From positions 3,114,032 to 3,178,031 of the forward strand of contig ML679960.1 of the NCBI GenBank assembly GCA_007922225.1: DNA of 64,000 nucleotides, written 5' to 3'. Position numbers and translations under genes: made by a program. This document shows, in pieces, positions 12,017 to 22,970 of this stretch. Every line of letters begins with the position of its first letter. Within the stretch, counting starts at the first letter, position 1. This DNA comes from Emydura subglobosa. Its lineage: Eukaryota; Chordata; Testudines; Chelidae. The notes beneath the pieces were generated by a model, which saw only the letters and a list, made by a program, of their open reading frames with translations, was not told the DNA's origin and searched no databases.

Positions 12017-12540
12017 CCTGTGAAGGAGTGTATCACCCCTGTAAGGGGCAGCCAGGAGTTCACAATCAGAACAGCCTTGGTATAATCAGAAGACTCCCTT
12101 CTCCACCAGAAGACTGACCTATTTAAACAGGCACAGGAAGCTAAGCAGGAGAGAGGATACTAGAAGCTGTCCAGCTTGCGAAGAGTGGTGATCTCTCTCC
12201 AGCTGTGGAAGGGTTAGCCTGATCAGATCCAGAGACTTTGTTTTTGAGCTTATGTTTGGGAGCTCTGAACGTGGATCCTGAGATCAGGGCCTTTGAACTG
12301 TTATTTCCAATGGAGCTTCATTAAAAGGAGATATTTATTCTGGTCAATTTCTGGGGGGGCTCTCGTTGCCCTGATCTGTGCCAGCAGAGTTACTTTCCTC
12401 CAACTGGGTGTCAGTAAAACAGGGCTCCTTCCTAGTACCACACCTGGCCACAAGAGGGCACATAGGGTAACCTACCCCTTTACATACCTATTGAGAACAC
12501 CTATTGTACCAAAACAATACTAGTTGGGATCTTTATTTTG
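12017..12540 (+). mobile_element. Possible LTR-retrotransposon fragment
   Basis: This block begins 'tgtgaaggagtgtatcaccc' and contains 'agtatttaaacaggcacagg'-like sequence at about 12,118-12,140, followed by 'aagctaagcaggagagagg' and a GC-richer tail. The composition and order resemble reptile LTR sequences rather than a gene. No partner LTR, poly(A) signal placement or target duplication was established, so the assignment is weak. Confidence 0.3.
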
Positions 12541-12544
12541 GCCA

Positions 12545-13370
12545 TGTTATCAGTTTTGATGCTATTCCAAATGGAGATTCAACTACCTGACAAACGTGAT
12601 GTAAACAAAATTAATGGGCTTCATTTTCCTCAATTTCCCTTAAATCCAGCAGTCCCTCCACCTCATGTGCACACTTATGGCACACACATGTTTGAAACTA
12701 GGGACTAAGTTGATTTTATTTTCACTATTCAAAAAGCCTTGGAGAAATTATCCAGCCATCTGTAGTCATAGATCATAAGGAGGAAAACATCTGCATGAAC
12801 CAGCTGGGATGATGATTCTCTTTATCAGGAAATGCTGATAAAAACAGTTTCCAATACAGAGGCAAAACCAAATACACAGTGGGCATTAAACACACACGCA
12901 TGGACCCACCAGCTTTTCCTGCAACATGAACTTCAGGAATTTCCTTGCTATTTTTGCCATATAGCTGCACTGCCAGTGTGGAGGTGGCCCTATGTTTTCC
13001 CAGCAGAGCCATTGCTCTTTCAGAGGCAGTCCCAATACTCCCCATTTTATTTCCCTAGCAACAGGAGACTGTGCACCATTACTATGGATATATAATACTA
13101 TTACTTTTCCATGTGTGTTATTAATACTTGTACCATATAAAATTCTATGCCATAAGATTCATTCCCCTGGCCCAGATATTAAAAACAAAGCATATCCATT
13201 AGATTTACAAGGATAAGTCTGTAACCAGGGCAATATCTTAATTTCATAAACACTCACGAAACGTTAGTGCTGACATCGCATTTATCAGTAACTGCCCAAA
13301 TGTCTTGACCTGGCACAAACAAAGAAAAATTGATGAAGACAATGAAACCACATACTTCAGTAGATCCTTT
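12545..13370. other. No recognisable feature
   Basis: No gene or repeat recognised. Several 60-90-codon frames on both strands have no motif. Confidence 0.4.
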
Positions 13371-13374
13371 TGTA

Positions 13375-13850
13375 GAGTAGGGAAAATCAGAAAAGAGCTA
13401 CAAGAATGATTCCAGGACTGGGAAACATGCCTTATAGAGAAAGACTAAAGATGATCATTCAAGAGAAGTTTAGGAGGTGACTTGATCATGGTCTACACGG
13501 GAGCAGATGTCTCTACAATCTAGAAGAAAATGATGGCTCTTTAATCTAGAAGATAAAAGAAGAGATACCAATGGTTGGTAACTGAAGCTAGACAAAAAAT
13601 CAGACTGAAAATAAGGCATGAATTCTTAACAGTGAGCATAATTAGTAACTGGAACAGCTTTAGATTTAAAGAATTGAAGTCTTAAATAGAGACTGGTTTT
13701 CTTTCTAAAAATATATGCTCTCAAACAGAAGTTACAGGCTTGATGCAGAAGTCGACTGAAATTCTTTGGCTTGTGCTGTGCTTGAGGTGAGACTAGATAA
13801 TCAGAATGGCACCTTCTGGCTTTAAAAATCTATGAATCCTATATTTTGTC
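13375..13850 (+). mobile_element. CR1/L3-type LINE 3' end
   Basis: Sense-strand remnant of the reverse-transcriptase C-terminus and 3' UTR. In nucleotide order it shows 'agagctacaagaatgattcc', 'ttatagagaaagactaaag' (the 'YRERL' region), 'ttaggaggtgacttgatcatg' and 'agtaactggaacag', then a 3' UTR with 'aaaaatatatgctctcaaac' and a terminal 'caccttctggctttaaaaatctatgaat'. The same 3' UTR order and ending ('cttctggtcttgaaatctatgaat') occur in the copy at 18.2-19.2 kb, so both belong to one subfamily. No open frame survives. Confidence 0.75.
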
Positions 13851-13949
13851 TCAATGTATTTTCAAGAAATCCTAATATTTGATATCTGATCATCCTGCCT
13901 AAAGTATTATCCATATTTCAAATACACTAAAGGGCATGAAAGAATATTC

Positions 13950-14150
13950 TGTGAGTGACAGGCAGACAACAGGATGGTAATCTTCCCAGAGCCAAGACAT
14001 GAGACACTGCTTCAAGATTGAATTGGCTTCTGAACTTCATGGTCAAGGAAACACTGGTGATGGTTCATATCAGCACTAATGACACTGCATTATGGAATGT
14101 CTCACAGGTAATAGATGACTGAAGTGCTGAAGACAAATGTCCAAGTGATA
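13950..14150 (+). mobile_element. Probable upstream piece of a CR1 LINE
   Basis: At about 14,050-14,090 the sequence 'ctggtgatggttcatatcag cactaatgacactgc' resembles the 'V(I/V)H-x-GTNDT' segment found in the 5' coding part of CR1/L2-type elements. It lies directly upstream of a minus-strand CR1 tail, beyond which endonuclease sequence of a plus-strand CR1 resumes at about 15.2 kb. I infer that both pieces are one interrupted CR1. The segment is short and frame-damaged. Confidence 0.4.
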
Positions 14151-14151
14151 A

Positions 14152-14295
14152 ACTCATAGACTTTAAGGTCAGAAGGGACTAGATTAACATAAACTAGTCT
14201 GACCTCCTGCACAACACAGGTCACAGAACCTCACCCACCGACTCCTGTAATAGACCCCTAAACTATGACTGACTTATTGAAGTCCTCAAATCATG
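14152..14295 (-). mobile_element. CR1 LINE 3' terminal segment, part 1 of 2
   Basis: The plus strand begins 'actcatagactttaaggtcag' and runs through 'ctagtctgacctcctgcac', 'cacagaacctcacccaccg' and 'cctgtaatagacccctaaac'. This is the reverse complement of a CR1 3' UTR and matches the start of the minus-strand CR1 at 24,823. It breaks off at 14,295 (ending 'aaatcatg') where a small plus-strand CR1 is inserted, and resumes at 14,777. Confidence 0.85.
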
Positions 14296-14776
14296 TAGCG
14301 TCCCACTACAAGAAAGATGTGGACAAATTGGAGAGAGTCCTACTGAGGGCAACAAAATGGAGCACATGACTTATGAGGAGAGGCTGAGGGAACTAGACTT
14401 GTTTAGTCTGCAGAAGAGAAGAGTGAGAGGGGGATTTGATAGCAGCCTTCAACTACCTAAAGGGGGGTTCCAGGAAGGTGGAGCTGGGCTGTTCTCAGTG
14501 GTGGCAGGTGACAGAAAAGGAGCCGTGGTGTCAAGTTGCAGTGGGGAAGGTCTAGGTTGGATATTAAGAAAAACGTTTTCACTGGGAGGGTGGTAAAGCA
14601 CTGGAACGGATTACCTAGGAAGGTGGTGGAATCTCCATCCTTAGAGGATTTTAAGCCCAGCATGACAAAAGCCCTGGCTGGGATGATTTACTTAGGGTTG
14701 GTCCTGTTTTGAGCAGGGGGTTGGAGTAGATGACCTTCTGAGGTCCCTTCCAACCCTAATATTCTATGATTCTATG
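14296..14776 (+). mobile_element. Truncated CR1 LINE nested in another CR1
   Basis: Sense-strand CR1 3' fragment. Translation in shifting frames gives [36 protein letters not shown] and 'WWQV' segments of the RT C-terminal region, then a 3' UTR ending 'agatgaccttctgaggtccc', 'ttccaaccctaat' and the octamer pair attctatgattctatg. Left of it the host sequence stops at 'aaatcatg' and right of it continues 'gtttaaagacttcaagg', exactly where the uninterrupted copy at 24.9 kb is continuous. CR1 insertions usually lack clean target duplications, and none is evident here. Stops and frameshifts throughout make it dead. Confidence 0.9.
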
Positions 14777-15012
14777 GTTTAAAGACTTCAAGGTACAGAA
14801 AATCCACCAGCAAGCGACCCGTGCCTCATGCTGCAGAGGACAGCAAAAAAAGCCCAGGGACTCTGCCAATCTGCCATGGGGAAAAATTTCTTTCCGACCC
14901 CAAATATGGTGATCAGCTAAACCTTGAGCATGTGGGCAAGACTCACCAGCCAGACAGCCAGGAGAGAATTATCTTTAGTAACTCAGAGCCTTCATCTTGT
15001 TGGAAATCCTTC
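14777..15012 (-). mobile_element. CR1 LINE 3' UTR, part 2 of 2
   Basis: Continuation of the minus-strand CR1 interrupted at 14,295. It reads 'tttaaagacttcaaggtaca', 'catgctgcagaggacagc', 'ttccgaccccaaatatggtg', 'gatcagctaaaccttgagc' and 'gtaactcagagcc', in the same order as 24,960-25,190. A 131-codon plus-strand frame starting at 14,821 is antisense to this UTR and is not a gene. The 5' part of this LINE is missing beyond about 15,012. Confidence 0.85.
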
Positions 15013-16480
15013 CTGTCCTGTGAGTGCAGGAAAATGGAAAGGAAATATTCTAGAAGTGAACCGCTAGCCAGGTATGTGATGGAGGATGTGGAAAGTTTCA
15101 CTTATGGGAAACACTGGTCCACCTTCTATGAAGAGAAGGGGCTGTATAGTGTAGCTGGCATTCCAACATATAGCTTGAGTGGCCTCCACTCAGTAGAAGG
15201 GGAGTTAATTTCCTAGGGGACAGTCTGGCTAGTGTAGTCAAGAGGACATTAAACTAGTAACAAAAGGGAAGGGTAAAAAGAAGGAAGACATGAACACTCA
15301 TTTAGCACAAAATTGAGATGTTGAGAACTAAATTATTCAAGGAACCAAAGAACACGAAGAGATGACATTCTTTAGTTGGCTATACACCAATGCTAGGAGA
15401 CTGGGTAACAAACAAGAGGAATTGGAATTGCTCATTTATGAGCAATCAATTCAATATAGTTGGCATTCCTGAAACGTGGTGGGATGATTCACATGATTGG
15501 AATATTAAAATCAATTACTGTAATCAATAAAGATCAAGTGGGCAAAGGGGGGAAGTGATACTCTGTCAAAAATGGCATTACCTGTTTCCAAGTCACTGAC
15601 AACTCTGACAAAAATGATCTTGAATGCTTAGGACTCAATATCCTAACAGATAAAGTATAAGATGGAGTACTAGTTAGTCTTTACTACAGACCACCAAATA
15701 ACTCTAGGGAACAGGATGCCCAGCTTCGTAAGTACCTATCAATAATGTGAAGGGGGCTTCAATTTGATTGGCATATGCTGGAAGTCTTATGCTGCCAGTA
15801 CTAAAGCATCCTCATTATTTCCCAAATATTATAATTGACAACTTCCTAACTTAAGAAGTGTTGTATTGAATACAGGGAAATTCTATATTAGACCTAATCT
15901 TGACAGATAAATAGGAACTGATCACAGAACTAAAAATTATTGGCAGCTTAGGTACACATGATCACAACTTGATCATACTGTGATAAAGTCCAAACCAGTA
16001 ATATATAAGGGCAAATTTCACAAAGCTGAAAACAATTATGCATCATATCAACTGGAAAGAATAATTTAATCATTTTATCATATGAAACATAAATGGGAAT
16101 TGATTAAGAACACCTTACTAGATAGATAAACCATAATCCCACAATCTAGTTAAAATTCTAGTTAAAAAACTGACCTGTCTTACAGGGGAAATGAAGGCAG
16201 TTATAAAAATAAATATGCACAAAACAAAGGACAGGAAGTAAATAGTAATGCATATAAACCAGAAGCTAGACATTGTAGAAAATTGAAAAAGGAAGCAAAA
16301 GGACACAAAGAGAAATCTATGGCCAGCAGCATTAAGGACAGAAGAAGGTGTTTCTTAAGTATATTAGGAACAAAAAGAATCCCAACAATAGTATTGGTCC
16401 ATTATCAATAATAATGTAGAAAAGGCAGAAATTTTCAATAATTTTTCAATAATTATTTTTCAGTAATTGTTAAGATCTAG
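15012..16480 (+). mobile_element. CR1 LINE endonuclease-region fragment
   Basis: Plus-strand remnant of the apurinic-like endonuclease domain of CR1 ORF2. Readable pieces in order are: LGNKQEELELLIYEQ (about 15,400-15,445), IVGIPETWWDDSHDWNI (about 15,455-15,510, including the conserved Glu of the ETWW motif), LVSLYYRPPNN (about 15,672-15,705) and, further on, a lysine-rich linker before the reverse transcriptase (about 16,170-16,360). Stops and frameshifts are frequent. The sequence before 15,240 is less certain and may be the ORF1/ORF2 junction. Together with 13,950-14,150 it may be one CR1 split by the minus-strand CR1 tail. The RT domain is not present before the next, unrelated LINE begins near 16,580. 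Confidence 0.75.
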
Positions 16481-16579
16481 GAAGTGAGATGTGCAATGAT
16501 GGTGACACCATGCTAAATGTCAAGCCACAAGTATCAAAAGCAGAAAACAACTTTAATAAACATTTGGAAAAGTAGCATG

Positions 16580-17017
16580 ACTGGCATGATACCAAATTAT
16601 GAATTTTTCACACTATCATTATGTCTGTCCTTCTTTATGGAGCATAGTCATAGAAATCTACAATAGAAATTCATAAGAAGATCAAATCATTCCATAGAAA
16701 ATACCTGTGGAAGATCTTTAGACTTCATTGGAAAAAGTTTATTGAAACATCAGAAATTTTAATACAGCAAATCAACCTCATCAAACATGGTAAGATGATG
16801 ATGGACCTATTTAAGACACGCTTTAAAGATGTCAGCAACTCAATTTCCATGCCAAGTGATAATGTAGACACCACTTGGAAAGAGAAAAAGAGAAATGACT
16901 TAGAGAAACATTATGCAGATCAATAGAGAAAGAAGCCATATCCATCAAGACGACACTCAGAAGCCTGAATAGATCAGCACAAGACTGAAATAGATGGCAG
17001 AAACTGGTGGACGCCCT
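16580..17017 (+). mobile_element. Non-CR1 LINE, RT C-terminal fragment (part 1)
   Basis: Translation gives MSVLLYGA, then KIKSFHRKYLWKIFRLHW, then ILIQQINLIKHGKM, and a run ending in NWWTPL/WQKLVDAL. This is the thumb and C-terminal region of an RTE-, Dong- or R4-like non-LTR reverse transcriptase, where 'V-LLYG-E-W' and 'F---CLR-I--I-W' are conserved. The expected Glu-x-Trp after LLYGA is replaced by a stop and a shift. The fragment is cut at 17,017 by a solo LTR and resumes at 18,090. The family was not resolved; it differs from CR1. Confidence 0.65.
17013..17017. repeat. 5-bp target-site duplication (left)
   Basis: The sequence gccct precedes the LTR, with an identical copy at 18,090-18,094. 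Confidence 0.8.
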
Positions 17018-18089
17018 TGTCACCGTGGCTGGTGTGGGGGTCAGATGAGAGTAACAAATTCAGGACAGACTGATAAAAAAACAGGGCAGTCACATCCCAA
17101 AATTGTTGATTTATTCTGAAATTAGATTTCACCAAGCCAGTAACAAAAGAGCACCTACATCACCACACTGATTAACAAGAAGCTACAACACAGTCACCCC
17201 TCAGGCAATCGAGCCTTTATCACCATCCAGACATTTGGTCTTTATGATAACAAGCTAGTGAAAACCAGATTCATCATATATAAGGTTCTTCTAATCTTAA
17301 AGGATCAGCATTCCCCCTAGTCAATGTATATATACTTCATATCTTACCAAATACAATGCTGTAGCCAATTCTTTTAGTAAAACGATAACTAAAGGTTTAT
17401 TAATAAAAAAAAAAAAAAAAGAGTTTTTAAATGGTTAAAGGAATCATCTGCATTACAAGTGACTTCAGAGTCTGTAGATCAGGTTCACAGCAGTGATGGT
17501 AAAGCTGCTCATTTGCAAAAAAGTCTCTCTGGATCCCTCAGACGGATTGGGAGTCATCAGTCCTTTGTTTAAACAAAGTCCCTTTGTTAGAAAATTATAG
17601 TCCAGAGGTGAGGAGCAGGACTGAAAATAAAGGAGTGACATCACAGTCTCCTTTTTTTATTTTCAGCCCAAATGCATGGAAAGTTACTGGCAAAAGATAG
17701 AGTCTCAGATCACATGTTCTTATCCCATGTCCTTACTTGCTGAATCATGGGGCAGCCGTTGCCTCAGTGCTTTCTGAAATATCTCCAGGAGGGGCTCACT
17801 GGACGAGCTGATTGTCCTTACTGGGCCATCAAGCTGGCTGGCTAACCTGGATGCAAATCTGCCTTGGGGTGTCACCCAAAAACACGCCTGAGATACAAAT
17901 ACATAGCCAATATTCATAACTTCATATACATAGATGGTACATGGATTTAAACAGAATAATAATACTTAGCAGTCTACAACTTTTCCATCGACACCTTACA
18001 TTAATTACTTTGTCACAATTTACATCAGAGATGCTTAGTGATGATACATTAGTGTAAACTTGATCACTTTTCTTTTATACAACATCACA
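17018..18089 (-). mobile_element. Solo LTR, 1,072 bp, with 5-bp TSD
   Basis: Bounded by tgtcacc on the left and catcaca on the right, so the element has TG...CA ends, and flanked by perfect gccct duplications. The minus-strand orientation is inferred from a poly(A) signal on that strand (AATAAA complementary to 17,396-17,401) next to a 16-bp A run (17,405-17,420). No internal retroviral coding sequence and no second LTR are present, which fits recombination between the two LTRs of a provirus to leave one. Five-base duplications are typical of Ty3/gypsy and several retrovirus-like groups. Minor frames (such as 65 codons at 17,720-17,917) are not genes. The family name is unknown to me. Confidence 0.85.
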
Positions 18090-18165
18090 GCCCTATGCCC
18101 CTGAGAGTGCAAGAGAATAAAAATAAATAATGAAGAATATTATTATTGCGAGTCAACATCTTTTT
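18090..18165 (+). mobile_element. Non-CR1 LINE, 3' end (part 2)
   Basis: After the solo LTR and its second gccct, the interrupted LINE resumes with 'atgcccctgagagtgcaag agaataaaaataaata', in keeping with the C-terminal 'DAL-C-P' region followed by a short A-rich tail. This joins directly to the part ending at 17,017. Confidence 0.6.
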
Positions 18166-18184
18166 TTCTTGTAAAAGGGGGAAT

Positions 18185-19155
18185 CATCATCATTGAGTAT
18201 GTATGTTTCCAGTGAGGTCTCACAGGGATTGGTTTGTGGTCGTACACTATTTAACATTTTTATCAATTACCAGGAAGAAAATATAAAATCATCACTGACA
18301 GATTTTGCAGATGGCACAAATATTGGGGGAGTGTTAAGTAATGAAGAGGAGTGATCACTGATGCAGAACAAACTGGATTGCTTGATAAACTGGGCACAAG
18401 CAAACAATATGCATTTTAATATGGCTAAATGTAAACATATATATCAAGGAATAAAGAAGATAGGCTATACTTACAAAGTGAGGGATTCAATCCTGGGAGG
18501 CAGTAACTGTGCAAAACACTTGGAGGTCATGGTGGACACTCAGCTGAATACAAGCTCCCAGCATGATACTGTGGCCAAAAGGGCTAACGCAATCCTTGAA
18601 TACATAAACAGAGGAATCTTGAGTTGGAGTAAACAGGTTATTTTACATCTATGTTTGGCTCTGGTGCAACCACGGCTGGAATTTTGTGTCTAGTACTGGT
18701 GTCCACAATTCAATAAGGTTATTAAAAAATTGCAGAGAGTTCAGAGACTAGCCATGAAAATAATTAAAGGATTGGAGGACCTGCCTTATAGGGATAGACT
18801 CAAGGAGCTCAATCTTTTTAGCTTAACAAAGAAATGGTTAAGAGGTGGCTTGATCACAGTCTATAAGTACCTAACATCAGGCACAAATATTTTATAATGG
18901 TATAATAAGATTCAATGGCTGGAAGTTGAAGCTGCACAAATTCAGACCAAAAATAAGATGTATTGTTTTGAGGGTAATTAACCATTAAAACAATTTACTG
19001 AGGGTCTTGATGGATATTCACTGCTAATTTTTTAAATCAAGATTGAATCTTTTTCTAAAAATATATGCTCTAGTTCAAAAGGAGTTATTTTGGAGAAGTT
19101 CTATGGCTCGGGGTCACAGCAGCCTCTTCTGGTCTTGAAATCTATGAATTATGGA
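18185..19155 (+). mobile_element. CR1-family LINE, RT to 3' end
   Basis: Sense remnant running from the RT palm to the element's 3' end. Pieces in order: a degraded GVPQGS-like 'VSQGLVCG' and 'LFNIFINY' (18,215-18,270), TDFADG-type sequence (about 18,297-18,315; the second Asp of the catalytic F-A-D-D is Gly), then a 110-codon open frame at 18,361-18,693 with LINWAQANNMHFNMAKCKH, VMVDTQL, KRANAILEYINRGIL and QPRLEFCV, then KLQRVQRLAMK and YRDRLKELNLFSL. It ends at about 19,150 with 'tggtcttgaaatctatgaat'. The catalytic change and stops make it inactive. It belongs to the same 3' subfamily as 13,375-13,850. Confidence 0.85.
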
Positions 19156-19159
19156 ATCA

Positions 19160-20095
19160 TGCCATCCTTAGAAATTGCCTTAAATGGCTGACATAATACA
19201 TAATGTCTACTCCAATTTCTTCTAAAAAACCAGCATAATGGATACATATTTTGCAAAGATATTCTTTAGGCCTCACTGCTGTGAAGATTTACACACCTGG
19301 TTCCCTTTAAAAATGAGAAGTTCCCCTAAAATCAATCATCCATGTACATATAAAATTGATTAGAGACTGTTTTTTAAAGATCACACATGTGGGTCAATAT
19401 GACAGACATTTTATCACCTCTTTGTTAGTGTACAATACAGCATTTTCTAACGTTAGAGGCACTACTCAAACTAGATTATTGCAAAGGCATATGTGTTCTC
19501 TTAAAAATTAATACTTGTGGGCTGCCCAAAATATAATGATGGTGTATACAAGATGGTAGAATTAGTTGTGCTATGTAAAACATCACATCAATACATGTAC
19601 AGTACTGCTTACATGGTCACAAACTGATGCTCATCACACCTTACAATGCATTTTAGTTAGGATGTAAAATAGTTGAGTCAAACTCTTTATCTGCTGTGAT
19701 CTCATTTCCTCATTATCTTTTATTAGTGACAGATTTCTACACACAGCATTATTATTCAACTTTGAAAAAACTGTTGAAAAATTTGTCATAACTGACATGT
19801 TCCCATGAAACATGTAAATCTCTACAAAACTGTGTTTTTCAGTAGAGCAGGTACCATCTAAACCTTTTTGAACAGCTCCACACACACACGCATCATACAC
19901 ACAAATGTAGACCACCAAAAGAAAAAAAGACAAATGTATGAGAAATGTGGGACAAATAGAATGGATGTAATTACAGCTCGTATTTAATGTACAAGTGAAA
20001 AACCAAAACCAGCAATGAAGAGGTACAGAGTTTTCAGCCGATCACTTGAATACAATTCAATAGCTATGCAAAAGCTTTCATAAGCACACAACTTG
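19160..20095. other. No recognisable feature
   Basis: AT-rich sequence. A 99-codon minus-strand frame (19,634-19,933) has no recognised motif. Confidence 0.4.
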
Positions 20096-20109
20096 GGGAA
20101 AATAGCACA

Positions 20110-20460
20110 ACCCTATTACTCAGAGGGTGACCGGGGCGCATGCAGGGTCACGTGCCCCCCCAGATTTGCTGCTTGGCTTTTACTGAGCATGCTCAGTAAC
20201 ACTGCTGAAGACAGCTGCCCTCACGTTCCCCCTCTCCCACACTATCGGCAGGCATGGGTCATGTTTGCTATTATTGCTCCTATCTAGTGGGTATTTCTGT
20301 GCTTCCTCAACACACATGTAATCTCTTTTTTCCTATTAATCTATTCTTTGTGTGCCAAAAGGCCCAAAACATTGTTTCATATATCTTTTATATTTATCCA
20401 AAGGCCAGCTACTATTCTCAGCCATGCAGCCAGAACCTGCTGTGCTGATGACCCATCAAA
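20110..20460. repeat. Possible dispersed repeat
   Basis: Begins with a GC-rich block ('gtgaccggggcgcatgcagg', 'cacgtgcccccccagatttg', 'actgagcatgctcagtaac') unlike its AT-rich flanks. 'tgagcatgctca' is a perfect 12-bp palindrome at about 20,185. It resembles reptile dispersed repeats, but no termini were found. Confidence 0.3.
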
Positions 20461-22335
20461 AATGAATGAATAATGGCAGGAGGGCACAAAGCAGAATGTT
20501 GTAGGCTCACTAACATACTTTCACTTGTTCAACTACTGATTTTAGCTGGCCCGAGTTTTGGTCCTTTTGCCTTGTGTGCTTTATTCCTTGCTTAGTGAAT
20601 CTGCATAAGCACTCAGTGGTACCTCCACATCTCAGCCTTTTATAACGCAGAGTGCTTTGGGGAAGGATCATTGCTTGATGTTTGTGACCGATGAGTTTAA
20701 ACTAAAGAAAGCTCAAGATGAACGAGTTATCTGAAACACAATCAGCCACATGCTGCATCAGATCACAAAAACCATGTGATAACGTGAACTGTTAATCTAG
20801 CTATTAGCCAGCTACTAACATTTGGTCATTATCTAGCATAAAATGTCAAATAGCCCCAATTTTTGCAGCATACAACACATATGCAAGGAACCTATTTCAA
20901 ATAAACTCAGATATTACCAGAAGTATTTGGTGACACCAACAAGGTGAGACTCAGGTTCCCCAGAGGATTAGAGGACTGGGTTTGATCAAGGAACCTCTCT
21001 TGGAAGCAGACCTACTGGACATATCACCCATTTTAACCAGACATGTCTTTTTATGGGCCAGTCCTAGCACATTGCAACAGTAACACTCAACCTGATTTGC
21101 ACATAATTACCTGCAGGCTACCAGCTTGCTCTGGAAGTGCAGAGAGCAAACCATGGAGTTTTTGGAAATGTTTACTACAGTGTTCTATAAACATATTTCT
21201 CATGCCTCATAATATTACCAACAAACAAGCAATTACTCCCCATGGGGTTTGGCTTCACATATACCAATGATCATGAAGTACTGGCTAATGTTCATAAATT
21301 AAATGCAAAACATTTTAGGACATTAAGTCTGTCATTGCCATTTCCATAGCAAAGATCAGTACCATCAGTGACAGCATAATAATCACCTTGCTGGCTAGTC
21401 TACAAGGTTGCAGCAGACTGACTTTTGTAATTAATGTGTTGAAAAATTAGGTGCCTGGCAATTACTGGACAAAGAAAAATGTGTCTTACTCAGTAGGAGC
21501 TACTCCAGCAAGTGTGTGTGTGTGTTGAATGAGTGATATGAACCTTTACTGTTTCCTCTCCATAGATTTGGAAAATTGTCTCTCTAAATTATGAGCTCTG
21601 TTTTATTGGCCTTTCTGAAATATTTATGATTTTAGCTTGGGAGGTAGAGCATTCATCCTTGCCATGGGTTTCCAGGATGAATGTGCACATGGCATTACCT
21701 CATCTCGACAAAAAAAATAATAATTTCCACTTACAGTTAGACAGAGAGGTGCCATTTTCCATCACCGAATGCTATTTATGGCCCATCTGACTACTAATGA
21801 GCTTTGGCAACTTAGAGTAGTCAGATAATGTTGATGTAATGTGATGCTTATTCATACATTTCTCCACAGAATCAAGTCTTCAAGGAAGCAACCGTGGTCA
21901 CGTGGAAGGTTTGGTAAAACACAGCAGAGTGTGGCATATTAAAATAAGTTGTGGTGACTCACCCTCTGATACAGTAGTAGCAACCATTCCCAGGAAATCA
22001 ACTAAATATGATCTGACCACCTCTTTACCTAGCATGCACAAGGCAAGAACCACAGAATCTCAAGTTAAATCAATTTATCTAAGGTAGGTGTTGCTGCAGA
22101 GGAATGGGTTTAAGCACCTTGTAGGATAGCCATATGAAGGCAAGAGTCCGAGGAAATGCTCAGAGTGAAAGGGTAATAGAGTGTATGTATCATGCTAAAT
22201 TGGGGGGAAATGGCCATGTATTGAAGATACCACTAATTGTACAGGAAATGGTGTGTTCCTAGCAGTGAATCAACAAACAGTGAAAAAGTGATGGATAACG
22301 TTGTCTAAAGTTTGAAATAACTTTAATGGATATTG
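20460..22335. other. No recognisable feature; short GT repeat near 21,512
   Basis: AT-rich sequence with a short (gt) run at about 21,510-21,523. A segment near 21,640 ('gggaggtagagcattc') looks like a pol III A box, but no B box follows at a plausible distance. No gene recognised. Confidence 0.4.
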
Positions 22336-22339
22336 TCTC

Positions 22340-22970
22340 ATCGTGTCTACCATGGCTGTCAACATCCTGAATGCTAAAACTAGTAGATTTGCATAAATAA
22401 AGATGGAGAAAGCAGAAGTGAAAGATGGAAGTAGTGGGGGTTAGAAAAAGAATGAAAGAACGACAGAAGGGAAGAGAGAAAGGAGAAGTGTCTGACACCT
22501 TTCTCCTCTGACCAGGAGTAGTTGTCCTAATTAACTCCCCCAATCCTGACTCAATTCATTTCTGGCCTCTCCCTGCCACTACAAAGCAATTCTCACTCTC
22601 CGCCTCATACCAGCTCAGTTAGTTTAGTTGTCGACTCTCCTCCTCCCAAAGTATTTCTTCCTCTGTCACCCTATTCCCACTCACTGCCTCCATTTTACAT
22701 CCAGCCCTAACCCCAATATTTCATGCAGTAAATCCTGCCTACAATATTTCCTTCAACAGCTGCAAGCTGCCCAGCCCAGCATTTTAGTCTATACCTCACA
22801 ATAACATTTAATTTTTAAACCCCCCAACCCTTAACCCAGTATTTAATTATTGAACCCACACACAGCCAACCCCTGTGCTTAATAATTTACTCCACTTCCC
22901 CTCCTCATACACGCCCCTTTAGAAATCTCCTCCTCTCAAATCTATGTGTTGGGGACGTCCCTGGTGAATT
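22340..22970. other. Strand-asymmetric purine- then pyrimidine-rich tract
   Basis: From about 22,395 to 22,490 the plus strand is strongly purine-rich (aaagaatgaaagaacgacag type). From about 22,520 to 22,960 it switches to C/T/A-rich sequence ('ctctccctgccactac', 'cctcctcccaaag'), with many ccc and cct runs and few G. No coding frame or repeat family explains the switch. Confidence 0.4.

Noticed and set aside
14821..15216. 131-codon open frame on the plus strand
   Set aside because: Its first half is antisense to the 3' UTR of a CR1 LINE that also occurs at 25.0-25.2 kb, so the apparent protein is a by-product of the repeat.
18072..18079. TATA box (minus strand TATAAAAG) of the solo LTR
   Set aside because: It lies only 10-17 bases inside the LTR 5' edge, too close to the end to be the usual U3 promoter element.
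21630..21700. Possible tRNA or SINE head (gggaggtagagcattc)
   Set aside because: No matching B box or cloverleaf could be formed.
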